Part shown: one piece after another, positions 33,842 through 42,000 of the stretch | How the letters are laid out: the number at the start of each line of letters is the position of its first letter | Position numbering within the stretch: position 1 is the stretch's first letter | Assembly (NCBI RefSeq): GCF_007859295.1 | Contig: NZ_VOHB01000004.1 | Span: forward strand, 330,167-394,166 | Reading direction: 5' to 3' | Length of the DNA stretch: 64,000 nt | Origin: Planococcus sp. CPCC 101016 | Lineage (GTDB): Bacteria > Bacillota > Bacilli > Bacillales_A > Planococcaceae | The notes under the pieces: model-generated | What the model was told of the DNA's origin: nothing | What the model saw: only the letters and a program-made list of their open reading frames with translations | Database searches by the model: none | Translations under genes and position numbers: made by a program

Positions 33842-34678
33842 ATGTTTCGTGGATTATATACTGCTACATCAGGGATGATGGCCAATAATAGGATGCAACA
33901 AGTCTTAACGAATAACCTATCAAATACCAATACTCCTGGTTTCAAAGAGGACCAAACGGTTATGCGCGCTTTTCCCAATCAGTTGATTAAAGCGATGGAG
34001 GCTGGTAAAAAAGGTACAATAGTCCCCCAAAATATCGGGACTTTGACCACGGGAGTATATGCTCAGGAAGGGATTCCTTCTTTTTTGCAAGGACCTCTAA
34101 AAGAAACCGGAAATACGACAGATTTAGTGCTCATGGATGAGTTATTGCCCATAAATCCAGAAACTCAGCAAAAAGGCACAATGGTTTTCGCAGTAGCTGC
34201 AGATAACAATGAAGTCCGCTATACGAAAAACGGAACTTTCGCAGTAAATGCCGAAGGTGCGTTGATGACCAGCGATGGATTTCCTGTATTAGGTGAAAAC
34301 CAGCAGCCGATCCAAGTGGGATCGACTAACTTTACAGTGCAGGACAATGGCCAGATTGTGTTAGCGGATGGCACGCAAGGTGGCCGTCTATGGATGGGCC
34401 ACACTGAAAATCCGGATCAGTTTGTAAAAGAGGGACAGAATCTGTTGCGGTGGGCCGGAAATCCGGAAGGCACTCCGCAATTCGTTGATAATGTTGCTTT
34501 GCTTAATAATACAGAAAGCCTTGTAAAACAAGGATTTATCGAACAATCAAATGTTGACTTGACCCAGACGATGACAGACATGATGACGACTTACCGAGGT
34601 TTCGAATCGAACCAAAAAGTGATTCAAGCTTACGATCGCAGCATGGAAAAAGCCGTCAATGAAATCGGTCGCGTATAA
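33842..34678 (+). CDS. flhO: Flagellar rod protein FlhO (FlgF/FlgG family)
   Basis: A 278-residue rod-family protein with the N-terminal motif MFRGLYTATSGMMANNRMQQVLTNNLSNTNTPGFK and the C-terminal SNVDLTQTMTDMMTTYRGFESNQKVIQAYDRSMEKAVNEIG. In B. subtilis FlhO and FlhP are the distal rod proteins encoded outside the fla/che operon. The ATG at 33842 follows GAAAGGAAG; an ATG 18 bases upstream is in frame but lacks a site. Divergent from flgB. Confidence 0.92.
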   Translation: MFRGLYTATSGMMANNRMQQVLTNNLSNTNTPGFKEDQTVMRAFPNQLIKAMEAGKKGTIVPQNIGTLTTGVYAQEGIPSFLQGPLKETGNTTDLVLMDELLPINPETQQKGTMVFAVAADNNEVRYTKNGTFAVNAEGALMTSDGFPVLGENQQPIQVGSTNFTVQDNGQIVLADGTQGGRLWMGHTENPDQFVKEGQNLLRWAGNPEGTPQFVDNVALLNNTESLVKQGFIEQSNVDLTQTMTDMMTTYRGFESNQKVIQAYDRSMEKAVNEIGRV

Positions 34679-34695
34679 GGAGGAATTAGTTTCCA

Positions 34696-35538
34696 GTGAA
34701 TATCCAAATGAATACAGCAAGCAATACCATGGCTGAACTGCAAAAAAAGATCGACTTGATCGGCAATAACATTGCCAATGTAAATACCAATGGCTATAAA
34801 CGCCAAGAAGCGAGTTTTTCTGATGCGCTCGTTCAGTCAATCGAGAAACAAGTCGGCCCGCAAAATGAAGTTGGACGAATTACGCCTTACGGTTTGCGAA
34901 TTGGCGTCGGCGCGATTTTATCTCAGACAGCCACTCGCAACGAACAAGGCTCCATCCGCCAAACAGATCGCCCGCTTGATTTTATGATCCAGGGCGAATC
35001 CGCATATTTCCGTGTTGCATCAGAAGGCAACACCTTTTATACAAAAGACGGCTCTTTTCAAGTCCAGCCAATCTTGAATTCAAATCAAGTAAGCCTTGTT
35101 ACCGCGAACGGAGATGCCGTTCTTGGAGCCAATAACCAGCCGATTACTTTTGATGCTGATTATGACACCATCCAGTTAAATGGAAATGGAGCGTTGGAAG
35201 TTTCCTATAAAGATCCTGCTAAACAACCGGCTGAAATCCAATTGGGCATTGCCCAAATAAACCGGCCGAATTCTCTTGAAAAAATCGGCGGCAACCGATT
35301 CAGCCTGACTGGTACCGAAGCAGAACAACTCGCCAACGGAAATTTGCAGCTAATTGATTTGTCGCAACAAAATGACGGTTCCATCGCCATCAAGCAAGGC
35401 GCTTTGGAAGCATCCAATGTTGACCTTACCGATGAAATGACCGAATTGATCTCCACGCAGCGATTGTTTCAATCACAAGGAAGAGCCATTTCCTACGCAG
35501 ATGACATGATGGGCTTAGTCAATACAATAAAAGGATAA
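34696..35538 (+). CDS. flhP: Flagellar rod protein FlhP (FlgG family)
   Basis: A 280-residue distal rod protein paired with FlhO. The N-terminal rod motif is MAELQKKIDLIGNNIANVNTNGYKRQEA and the C-terminal one SNVDLTDEMTELISTQRLFQSQGRAISYADDMMGLVNTIKG. The start is GTG with AAGGAGG about 11 bases upstream. It ends at a terminator shared with the convergent flgL. Confidence 0.92.
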   Translation: MNIQMNTASNTMAELQKKIDLIGNNIANVNTNGYKRQEASFSDALVQSIEKQVGPQNEVGRITPYGLRIGVGAILSQTATRNEQGSIRQTDRPLDFMIQGESAYFRVASEGNTFYTKDGSFQVQPILNSNQVSLVTANGDAVLGANNQPITFDADYDTIQLNGNGALEVSYKDPAKQPAEIQLGIAQINRPNSLEKIGGNRFSLTGTEAEQLANGNLQLIDLSQQNDGSIAIKQGALEASNVDLTDEMTELISTQRLFQSQGRAISYADDMMGLVNTIKG

Positions 35539-35543
35539 CGAAA

Positions 35544-35574
35544 AAAGAGCAGATGCCCTGGGGCGTCTGCTCTT
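35544..35574. terminator. Bidirectional terminator between flhP and flgL
   Basis: A 12-bp stem with one mismatch around a short G/T loop, with an A-run to the left and a T-containing tract to the right, placed between two convergent genes. Confidence 0.8.
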
Positions 35575-35590
35575 TCGCACTTTAATTCAC

Positions 35591-36472
35591 TTATCTTAAG
35601 AAATCCATTAAACTCGGTTGAATTATTTTTGATGTTGCAGCGAGGCTTGCTTGGTAGACACTTTCTTCGCTTTTTAGCTTGATGATGGCTTCGGCATAAT
35701 CCGTATCCTGTAGTTTTGACAGCATGGATTTGAGCTCCAAGTTGCTGTCCAGCAAGCGATTCTCCACTGCTTCTAAACGATTTTGACGGCCCCCATTTTC
35801 TGCTGATACCGTTAGCAGCCGTTCAATTCCCCCATCGATCATACCCAAGTCCACTTTTTCATCAGCTTTCAAGCTATTCACCATTTCATTTAATGCCTGA
35901 AACAAGTTGGTTTCGTCATCAGCATTCCCAAATATTTTATCTGGTGTGACGCTCGCTTCTATAGTGACGTTATCGCCAATAACAATTGTTTTTGCAGCCA
36001 CTTCGAAAGTTGTCGTCAGATAGGAATCGGATTTCGGATACGGGGCTTGATCAGTATTTTTTCCGTTAAACAAAAAGTTTCCATTTACTTTTGTATTAGC
36101 AAACTCTCTTACTTGCTCTGTTAATTGTTCAACTTCTGCAGCAATCGCTTTCCTGTCTGAATCGGACAAGGTGTCGGTATTGCTTTGAACGCCCAATTCC
36201 CTCACACGCTGCATGACATTGACCATCGCATTAATATTTTGATCGGTTTCTTCCATCCATAACTTTGCTTCGCCAGCATTTCGTTCAAATTGCTGATTGG
36301 CAGCCAATGAACTTTTTAAGCTCATGGATTTACTGACACCATTCGGATCGTCCGATGGCCGGTTAAGCAGTTTGCCAGTCGAGACCTGATTATTAACTTT
36401 TTCAAAACGGCTCAAGTTTTGATGCATATTTCTTACTGAATTTTGATTGAGCATTTGTTGTGTGACTCTCAT
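35591..36472 (-). CDS. flgL: Flagellar hook-filament junction protein FlgL
   Basis: A 293-residue flagellin-like junction protein (HAP3). The N-terminal helix MRVTQQMLNQNSVRNMHQNLSRFEKVNNQVSTGKLLNRPSDDP and the C-terminal helix LQDTDYAEAIIKLKSEESVYQASLAATSKIIQPSLMDFL are diagnostic. It joins the FlgK layer to the filament. Last gene of the yvyF-flgM-flgN-flgK-flgL operon. Confidence 0.95.
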   Translation of the reverse strand: MRVTQQMLNQNSVRNMHQNLSRFEKVNNQVSTGKLLNRPSDDPNGVSKSMSLKSSLAANQQFERNAGEAKLWMEETDQNINAMVNVMQRVRELGVQSNTDTLSDSDRKAIAAEVEQLTEQVREFANTKVNGNFLFNGKNTDQAPYPKSDSYLTTTFEVAAKTIVIGDNVTIEASVTPDKIFGNADDETNLFQALNEMVNSLKADEKVDLGMIDGGIERLLTVSAENGGRQNRLEAVENRLLDSNLELKSMLSKLQDTDYAEAIIKLKSEESVYQASLAATSKIIQPSLMDFLR

Positions 36473-36489
36473 CCTGCTTCCCCCTCTAC

Positions 36490-37761
36490 TTACCGGGCGG
36501 CCATACGGTTAATGATGGTATCTAGCATCTGGTCTGTCATGGATACTAACCGTGCTGCCGCATTATACGAATGTTGGTATTTAATAAGATTGGCCATTTC
36601 TTCATCTAGTGAAACACCGGTTACTGACTGTCTTCGGTTTTCTGTGGCCAGCAATGTTGTTTCGTGATTAACGACGGTATTTACAGCAGCTTGGCTTTGA
36701 GCCCCAAGCTTGCTGACCAATACACGAAAGTCCGACTTGGCTGATTGTGAGCCACTTTCCATTGATGCAGGAATCTTTGAATCTTCCATATTGTAATTAA
36801 CCTTTAGGGTTGAAATATTAAAATCAGTGGTATTGCCAATAAATAATCGGCTTTCTTTGCCGCCTGCTGCTGACATGCCATTCGCCGTAACGAACCCTTC
36901 AACCACTTTGTTCATTTCCTTGTGGTAGTCATCAGCGATTTCCATCGACTGGCTGAGACCGGCAAGCTTGCCGCCGTAGATTTCATTTTCACCAGCACCG
37001 GTTTTATAATCAATATTGGTTACTTGAGTTCCTGCCACTAGTGAAGCATCCGTGGATTTGAGTTTGATGCTGTAAGAGCCGTCTGTTTTTTCTTCGACTT
37101 TGACTGACATCAGTTTTGACAGCCCTTCAACTGCTTCGTCGCGTTTGTCGCGCAAATCGTTTGCTTGGCTGCCGCTGCGGACAATGCTGCTATTTAAATC
37201 AGCTATTTGCTTTAAATAAGCATTGGCTTCTGCGACTGTCGACTGCGATTGTTGAACCAAATCGCTTTTTAAATTTTCCATTGATGCATTCATCGATTGA
37301 GCAACTTCTACAAAAGCCTGAGCACGCTCTTTAACAACCGCCTGCGCTGATAAACTTGTAGGTTCGTTTCCAAGGTCCTGCCAAGCATTCCATAATTGAT
37401 CCATGGCTGAGTTCAAGCCCGTGTCGCTAGGTTCGTTAATTACCGTCTCGAGCCGATCCAAAGTCGCCTGTTTTGCTTCCCACTGACTTAAGGTTCCCGA
37501 TTGATCGCGATGCTGCTGATCAAGGAATTGATCTCTTACACGTGTAATCGAGTCAAGGTTGACACCCGTTCCCAACTGTCCGGAGTTTGCTCCGCTATTC
37601 GTCCAGATATCAACAGATGCTGACGCACTGGCGTTTACTTGTTGCCGCGAATAGCCTTTTGTATTGACGTTGGCAATGTTTTGTCCAGTTGTAGCAATGC
37701 TTGCCTGCCCAACGGATAACCCACGTTTCCCTAACTCTAGACCGTGAAAAGATGAGACCAT
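36490..37761 (-). CDS. flgK: Flagellar hook-associated protein FlgK
   Basis: A 423-residue hook-filament junction protein (HAP1) with the rod/hook-type N-terminus (LSVGQASIATTGQNIANVNTKGYSRQ) and the C-terminus SLDEEMANLIKYQHSYNAAARLVSMTDQMLDTIINRM. It is shorter than the about 507-residue B. subtilis protein because the central variable domain is smaller. It lies between flgN (its chaperone) and flgL. Confidence 0.95.
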   Translation of the reverse strand: MVSSFHGLELGKRGLSVGQASIATTGQNIANVNTKGYSRQQVNASASASVDIWTNSGANSGQLGTGVNLDSITRVRDQFLDQQHRDQSGTLSQWEAKQATLDRLETVINEPSDTGLNSAMDQLWNAWQDLGNEPTSLSAQAVVKERAQAFVEVAQSMNASMENLKSDLVQQSQSTVAEANAYLKQIADLNSSIVRSGSQANDLRDKRDEAVEGLSKLMSVKVEEKTDGSYSIKLKSTDASLVAGTQVTNIDYKTGAGENEIYGGKLAGLSQSMEIADDYHKEMNKVVEGFVTANGMSAAGGKESRLFIGNTTDFNISTLKVNYNMEDSKIPASMESGSQSAKSDFRVLVSKLGAQSQAAVNTVVNHETTLLATENRRQSVTGVSLDEEMANLIKYQHSYNAAARLVSMTDQMLDTIINRMAAR

Positions 37762-37786
37762 TATTTCCCCTGCTTTCTAAAAGTTC

Positions 37787-38272
37787 TTAAGCTCTTGTAT
37801 CGAAAAAGCCCTGATTATTTATCTGTGCTTTTTGCTGTCCGACTGGTGATTGATAATTAAAATGCTGTTGCTTTGATTTCGTTACTTGAGTGATCATATG
37901 TTGAACAAAGCTCATCGAGTCTTCAAGGATTTTTTCATTAACCTTGTTTTTTGCCTGCAACTCAGTTAAAAGCATTTGTAAAGTTTTCAATTGGGAGTGA
38001 AGCTCTTTTTTTACTTTTTCATCTGAAATCTGATCAGTAAATTCACTGAATGTCAGGCCCGGGTGTTCGTTGAGGACATCTGCCATTAACTGCTGGCGCT
38101 CGTCCTCTAGTTCGCCCAATTGTTTAATAAGCTTGGACTCTTCTTTTACTAACTCAGTTAATTCATCCACTTTACGTTCGATGAGTACAGTCTGTTTCCG
38201 TTCAGCATAGCGAATCAACTGTTTCTGCAGACTGATCAATTCGTCCAGCGTCGTGACGACTAAATCCAGCAT
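37787..38272 (-). CDS. flgN: Flagellar export chaperone FlgN (YvyG)
   Basis: A 161-residue, mostly helical protein with a long coiled coil (residues about 10-125) and a Gln-rich C-terminus. Size, character and position between flgM and flgK match FlgN, the chaperone of FlgK and FlgL. It begins after a good GGAGGG site. Confidence 0.9.
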   Translation of the reverse strand: MLDLVVTTLDELISLQKQLIRYAERKQTVLIERKVDELTELVKEESKLIKQLGELEDERQQLMADVLNEHPGLTFSEFTDQISDEKVKKELHSQLKTLQMLLTELQAKNKVNEKILEDSMSFVQHMITQVTKSKQQHFNYQSPVGQQKAQINNQGFFDTRA

Positions 38273-38302
38273 CCGACACCCTCCTCTTTTAAGAGCTTAA
38301 TT

Positions 38303-38572
38303 CTATTTATCAAACCAGAATTGATGGACTTTATCAGCTACCTTATCAACGTCGACTTGGTATTCACCCGCTGCGACCTGGGCTTTCAAAAAGTTTATCT
38401 TTTCCTGTCTTTCGATATCTGCTGTTGCATTTTTTTCAAACATTGCTTTTGCTTGATGTGAAATTTGCAGTTCGTCTTCTTTTTGTATCGGTCTCGCCTT
38501 AGCTGCAGGAGTAACCTGCAGCTTTTGATAAGCTTGAATAAAGGAAGAACCGTTTGTTTTATCGATATTCAT
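38303..38572 (-). CDS. flgM: Anti-sigma-D factor FlgM
   Basis: An 89-residue protein with the FlgM C-terminal sigma-binding region (residues about 45-85: DIERQEKINFLKAQVAAGEYQVDVDKVADKVHQ). It inhibits sigma-D until it is exported through the completed hook. It lies in the sigma-D operon downstream of yvyF, a negative feedback loop. Confidence 0.93.
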   Translation of the reverse strand: MNIDKTNGSSFIQAYQKLQVTPAAKARPIQKEDELQISHQAKAMFEKNATADIERQEKINFLKAQVAAGEYQVDVDKVADKVHQFWFDK

Positions 38573-38594
38573 TCCTTCACCGCCCTAACTTTTT

Positions 38595-39023
38595 TTATTT
38601 TCTTAGCTTCCAGTATTGTGCGTTTGCAGAAACACCCACAGGGTTCTTAGCCATTTGCTCTCTAAACTGATCGGCTTGAAGTGACTTGTTGAGCTCTGTT
38701 GAAAATTTAGTGGCACATTCGGTACATAAACTCTCTCTTTTTATTACCTTACCACACTGGGAACACGGGTAACCCAGATTTGGATAATCCGCTGCATACA
38801 GGCGCCCATCGCGAATGAATTCTTTAATCCGCTTTTTCGAAACATCGACGGCTTCACTGACTTCAGCAATCGTAGCCCCGCGGTTCTGTTCGACTTTCAA
38901 AAACTCTGCTACGAGTTTAAACTGCTGCTCGATATCCTTGTAGCAATCCAGGCAGTAATCTGAATAGCTTTTATTGAATAGCCTGCCGCAAATACTGCAA
39001 TTTTCTAACCGGCTTGCCTGCAT
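38595..39023 (-). CDS. yvyF: Flagellar operon protein YvyF
   Basis: A 142-residue protein of the flagellar operon protein TIGR03826/YvyF family. It has two zinc-ribbon-like pairs at the N-terminus (CSICGRLFNKSYSDYCLDC), a helix-turn-helix-like middle (TIAEVSEAVDVSKKRIKEFIRDGRL) and a second CxxC...CxxC (CSQCGKVI..CTEC). It is thought to have a regulatory role in motility. First gene of its operon, with a perfect sigma-D promoter 30-55 bases upstream. Confidence 0.92.
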   Translation of the reverse strand: MQASRLENCSICGRLFNKSYSDYCLDCYKDIEQQFKLVAEFLKVEQNRGATIAEVSEAVDVSKKRIKEFIRDGRLYAADYPNLGYPCSQCGKVIKRESLCTECATKFSTELNKSLQADQFREQMAKNPVGVSANAQYWKLRK

Positions 39024-39052
39024 TCACTTCACCTTATCTCTTCTATAGATTT

Positions 39053-39079
39053 ATATCGGCAGCTTCCGTTAAATGTTTA
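39053..39079 (-). promoter_or_regulatory. Sigma-D promoter of yvyF-flgM-flgN-flgK-flgL
   Basis: On the minus strand TAAA (39079-39076) is followed after exactly 15 bp by GCCGATAT (39060-39053), a perfect match to the B. subtilis sigma-D consensus. It also lies just downstream of fliL, so it is a promoter within the run of late genes. Confidence 0.93.
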
Positions 39080-39092
39080 GTAAAATCAATGA

Positions 39093-39515
39093 TTATTGTA
39101 CTTTAAATTCTGTTACCAGCACACGTTCAACATGCCCCTTGTCCAGCATGTCATTTAACTTTGCCGTGAGTTGCTCTTCAAGTGTTGCTATTCCATCCTT
39201 GCTGACGAGCTCTTCTTTAGTAAAACCAGCAACTGTTGAAATAATTGCTGCACGGACTTCAGATGTGCGCTTTTCTGTTTCTTCTTTTGTTTTTTTATTG
39301 TCTAATGCAATATTGAATTGAACAACAGCAAAATTGCTAGCAGAAGCAAGGTTTGTGGTGATGATATCGGTATCGATACTCAATTCCACTAATTCTTCTG
39401 CAGTTAAAGGTTTGTCTTCAGAGCTTGCTGTTTTTTGTGAGAACAAAAATGCAGCTCCTACCCCAATAACTGACGCTAAAATAATGATAATAATAATATT
39501 TTTAAATTTCCCCAT
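39093..39515 (-). CDS. fliL: Flagellar basal body protein FliL
   Basis: A 140-residue single-pass membrane protein with an N-terminal helix (residues about 6-25) and an extracytoplasmic stomatin-like FliL domain ending in the typical hydrophobic terminus (GHVERVLVTEFKVQ). In the family, FliL supports stator function. It is encoded directly after motA-motB, whereas B. subtilis has it in the fla/che operon before fliM. The ATG at 39515 is preferred over GTG 39524. Confidence 0.9.
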   Translation of the reverse strand: MGKFKNIIIIIILASVIGVGAAFLFSQKTASSEDKPLTAEELVELSIDTDIITTNLASASNFAVVQFNIALDNKKTKEETEKRTSEVRAAIISTVAGFTKEELVSKDGIATLEEQLTAKLNDMLDKGHVERVLVTEFKVQ

Positions 39516-39529
39516 GCTGTACACACCTC

Positions 39530-40297
39530 TTAATCTATATTTTCTTTTTGATAAGGGGAGATTAGTACTTCCACGCGGCGGTTTTCCTCTCGTCCCGCTT
39601 CGGTATCGTTTGAAGCAATCGGCTGATACTCGCTATAGCCGGTGGCACTAAATTTCCGTGGATCCAACTTTTCATTTTCAAGAAGAATTTTCATGAAAGT
39701 GATGGCTCTCGCTGAACTCAGCTCCCAATTGCTTGGGAATTCCCGGGTGCCTGTTGGCACATTATCCGTATGTCCCTCTATATAAATCATACGTGGTGTA
39801 TCGGTAATCAATAAATTCGAAATTTCTTTTGCCACTGTTCTGGAATCTTCGAAAATTTCGGCCTGACCTGATTGAAAAAGAACACCTTCCGTTATCGTCA
39901 GCATCAGCCCTTTTGAGGTAAGCTTAGTTTGGAGTCTCGGAGACAAGCCTTTTTCGTCAATATACCCATCAATTTTCGCTTTGAATTCTTTCAGTTCTTT
40001 CTGATCTTCTGCCCATGACATTTCTTCTTGGCCTTCAGTTGTTGAGTCATCGGTCTTCAACTCTTCAATCGGAGGCGTAACTTCCATACTTTCAGTCGGT
40101 GCTTCCTTTTCCAGAACACCGGTCCCGCCTTGGAGCTCACTATTAAAGGAACTGGAAATCGCCTGGAATTTTCGGGAATCTACTTCACTTGCAGCAAAAA
40201 GGACGATAAATAAGGCAAGCAGCAATGTTAAAATATCCGCATAAGGCAATAACCAGGCTTCATCTACATGTTCTTCGTGTTTTTTTTTACGCTTCAA
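39530..40297 (-). CDS. motB: Flagellar stator protein MotB
   Basis: A 255-residue stator subunit. The single membrane helix (residues about 18-38) carries the proton-binding Asp in PYADILTLLLALFIVLF. The C-terminal OmpA/Pal domain (TPRMIYIEGHTDNVP..NWELSSARA) anchors it to peptidoglycan. The open frame extends to a TTG at 40339, but TTG at 40297 has AAGGTG six bases before it and gives the usual start MKRKKKHEEHVDEAWL. It overlaps motA by 11 bases. Confidence 0.93.
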   Translation of the reverse strand: MKRKKKHEEHVDEAWLLPYADILTLLLALFIVLFAASEVDSRKFQAISSSFNSELQGGTGVLEKEAPTESMEVTPPIEELKTDDSTTEGQEEMSWAEDQKELKEFKAKIDGYIDEKGLSPRLQTKLTSKGLMLTITEGVLFQSGQAEIFEDSRTVAKEISNLLITDTPRMIYIEGHTDNVPTGTREFPSNWELSSARAITFMKILLENEKLDPRKFSATGYSEYQPIASNDTEAGREENRRVEVLISPYQKENID

Positions 40298-41096
40298 CAC
40301 GAACACCTTCTTTGTCTTTTCCTCTTGTTTCTGCTTCAAGGACTCGATCTTTTACCGGTAAATACGTCAGCAGTTTTTCTTCCACTGTCCGGACTGGCAG
40401 ACCACTTTGTACGGCTAATATCCCTTCCAGCATGATCATTTTCATTTTTGCTTCTTTTTCGGATTTCCGTTTGAGCTTGTTAGCAAAAGGATGCCACAGT
40501 ACATAACCCGAGAAAATCCCGAACAAGGTCGCGATAAAAGCCGCGGAAATCGATTTTCCAAGCAATGCCACATCATCCAAATGTCCGAGTGCCGCAACCA
40601 ACCCAATAACGGCACCAAGAACTCCAAGTGTTGGCGCATAAGTGCCTGCTTGCGCAAAGATCTTTGCACCCAGTTCATGGCGGTCTTCCATCGCTGCAAT
40701 CTCTTCTTCCATCATTTCACGGATGTATTCCTGAGACTGTCCGTCAACGACCATTTTCAGTCCGCGCTGCAAAAACGGATCTTCTACTTCGTCTGCTTTT
40801 TCTTCCAAAGACAACAAACCTTCTTTTCTCGCGAGCATCGCCCATCCGGTAAACATGGGAATCATTTCTTTGACAGTAGCCATTTTCGATTCACTGAAGA
40901 TAACCTTAAATAAACTTGGAATCTGTTTAACTTCTTCCATCGGAAACGCCACGAGAATACAGGCAATCGTACCGGCAAAGATAATAACCAATGCTGCCGG
41001 GTTATATAAAGCGATTGGACTGGACCCTTTTAAGATCATTCCGCCGATCAAGACGGCAAATCCAAGTATTATGCCCACCCATGATGTCTTATCCAC
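40287..41096 (-). CDS. motA: Flagellar stator protein MotA
   Basis: A 269-residue stator subunit with four membrane helices (two N-terminal, two near residues 150-200) and a large cytoplasmic loop (about 60-150) with charged residues that contact FliG. The conserved Pro/Gly segment in the third helix is AGTYAPTLGVLGAVIGLVAAL. The GTG at 41096 gives the start MDKTSWVG as in B. subtilis; an ATG six bases upstream is also possible. Probably expressed with motB and fliL. Confidence 0.93.
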   Translation of the reverse strand: MDKTSWVGIILGFAVLIGGMILKGSSPIALYNPAALVIIFAGTIACILVAFPMEEVKQIPSLFKVIFSESKMATVKEMIPMFTGWAMLARKEGLLSLEEKADEVEDPFLQRGLKMVVDGQSQEYIREMMEEEIAAMEDRHELGAKIFAQAGTYAPTLGVLGAVIGLVAALGHLDDVALLGKSISAAFIATLFGIFSGYVLWHPFANKLKRKSEKEAKMKMIMLEGILAVQSGLPVRTVEEKLLTYLPVKDRVLEAETRGKDKEGVRVEA

Positions 41097-41148
41097 GTTC
41101 ATACCTCATTTCATCTTTATACGTACTTGCTATACATCGTTTAGAGCA

Positions 41149-41176
41149 TAGCTTTCGCAGGAGATCAGCCAAAGAA
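41149..41176 (-). promoter_or_regulatory. Candidate sigma-A promoter of motA-motB-fliL
   Basis: TTGGCT and TATGCT occur on the minus strand with a 16-bp spacer about 50-80 bases before motA. No sigma-D consensus is visible in this gap, unlike the neighbouring late operons. The call is weak, and read-through from fliS is possible. Confidence 0.35.
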
Positions 41177-41214
41177 CACCTATATTCTTGCTTCACTCAG
41201 CTTATAGGGCCGAA

Positions 41215-41592
41215 TTAATTATTTTTAGCTAATGCCATTGCTTCTTTCCAAGTGTTACGCATATCTTTCATCAGCGTTTCCACTTCTTCGAGTGCTTCTA
41301 GATCGTTTTTCATATTAGCATCCAGCAGGCGGCTGTACATGTATTCATACATCTGAGCCAGAGCAGCTGACATTTCGATCTTTAAATCCAACGTGATACG
41401 GAGTTCTTGAACGATGTTCTGTGCTTTGATGATGTTAGTGTTCTTTTCTTCAAAATGTTTATCTGCCATCGCGCGTTTTGCCATTTTTATGAATTTCAGG
41501 CTGCCGTTGTAAAGCATCAAGGTCAGTTCCTGTGGAGATGCCGTCATTACTGAATTCTGCTGGTAGGCCTGGTAAGGATTTATTGTTGCCAC
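41215..41592 (-). CDS. fliS: Flagellin export chaperone FliS
   Basis: A 125-residue four-helix protein; the start MATINPYQAYQQNSVMTASPQELTLMLYNGSLKFI is the FliS signature. It binds the flagellin C-terminus in the cytoplasm and delivers it to FlhA. GTG start after GGGGG. In this island the order is fliD, a FliT-like gene, then fliS, not fliD-fliS-fliT as in B. subtilis. Confidence 0.95.
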   Translation of the reverse strand: MATINPYQAYQQNSVMTASPQELTLMLYNGSLKFIKMAKRAMADKHFEEKNTNIIKAQNIVQELRITLDLKIEMSAALAQMYEYMYSRLLDANMKNDLEALEEVETLMKDMRNTWKEAMALAKNN

Positions 41593-41613
41593 GTGTTGTT
41601 TTCCCCCTCGATC

Positions 41614-42000
41614 TTAATTCCGTTTATCTATGAACGAACCTTCAGTGGATACGGTTTGATAAGCATTGCTGTATTTTTTTGACATTTCTTTTGTTTGAGC
41701 AATGCGATTAATCTGTGCAAAAAAGGCGTGGTGCAAGTCGTTGAGCAAGAGATGAAGCTGTTGATCGATTTCCTTTACTTGTTCAATGATGGACTGCTCT
41801 TCAGCTGTCCATTGAAAGTTTTTTTGCTTCATAAAAGTTTCTAACTGTTTAATAGATTGCTGTCGGCGATAAAATATAGTCTCAAGCGACTCAACGCTGC
41901 CTTCGTCGTTTGCTTCCATTCGTGAGTTAATGTGCTTTGCTTTTTGGTAAAGCTCTTGTGTTTGTTCAAGAAAGGCATACATAATCGTTTTTGAGCTCAT
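41614..42000 (-). CDS. fliT: FliT-like flagellar chaperone
   Basis: A 128-residue helical protein rich in Gln, Glu and Lys, without a strong motif. Its size, coiled-coil character and position next to fliD and fliS fit FliT, the chaperone of the filament cap protein. The ATG at 42000 sits in a TGATG overlap with the fliD stop, so translation is probably coupled; an in-frame upstream ATG lies inside fliD. The call rests mostly on context. Confidence 0.65.
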   Translation of the reverse strand: MSSKTIMYAFLEQTQELYQKAKHINSRMEANDEGSVESLETIFYRRQQSIKQLETFMKQKNFQWTAEEQSIIEQVKEIDQQLHLLLNDLHHAFFAQINRIAQTKEMSKKYSNAYQTVSTEGSFIDKRN

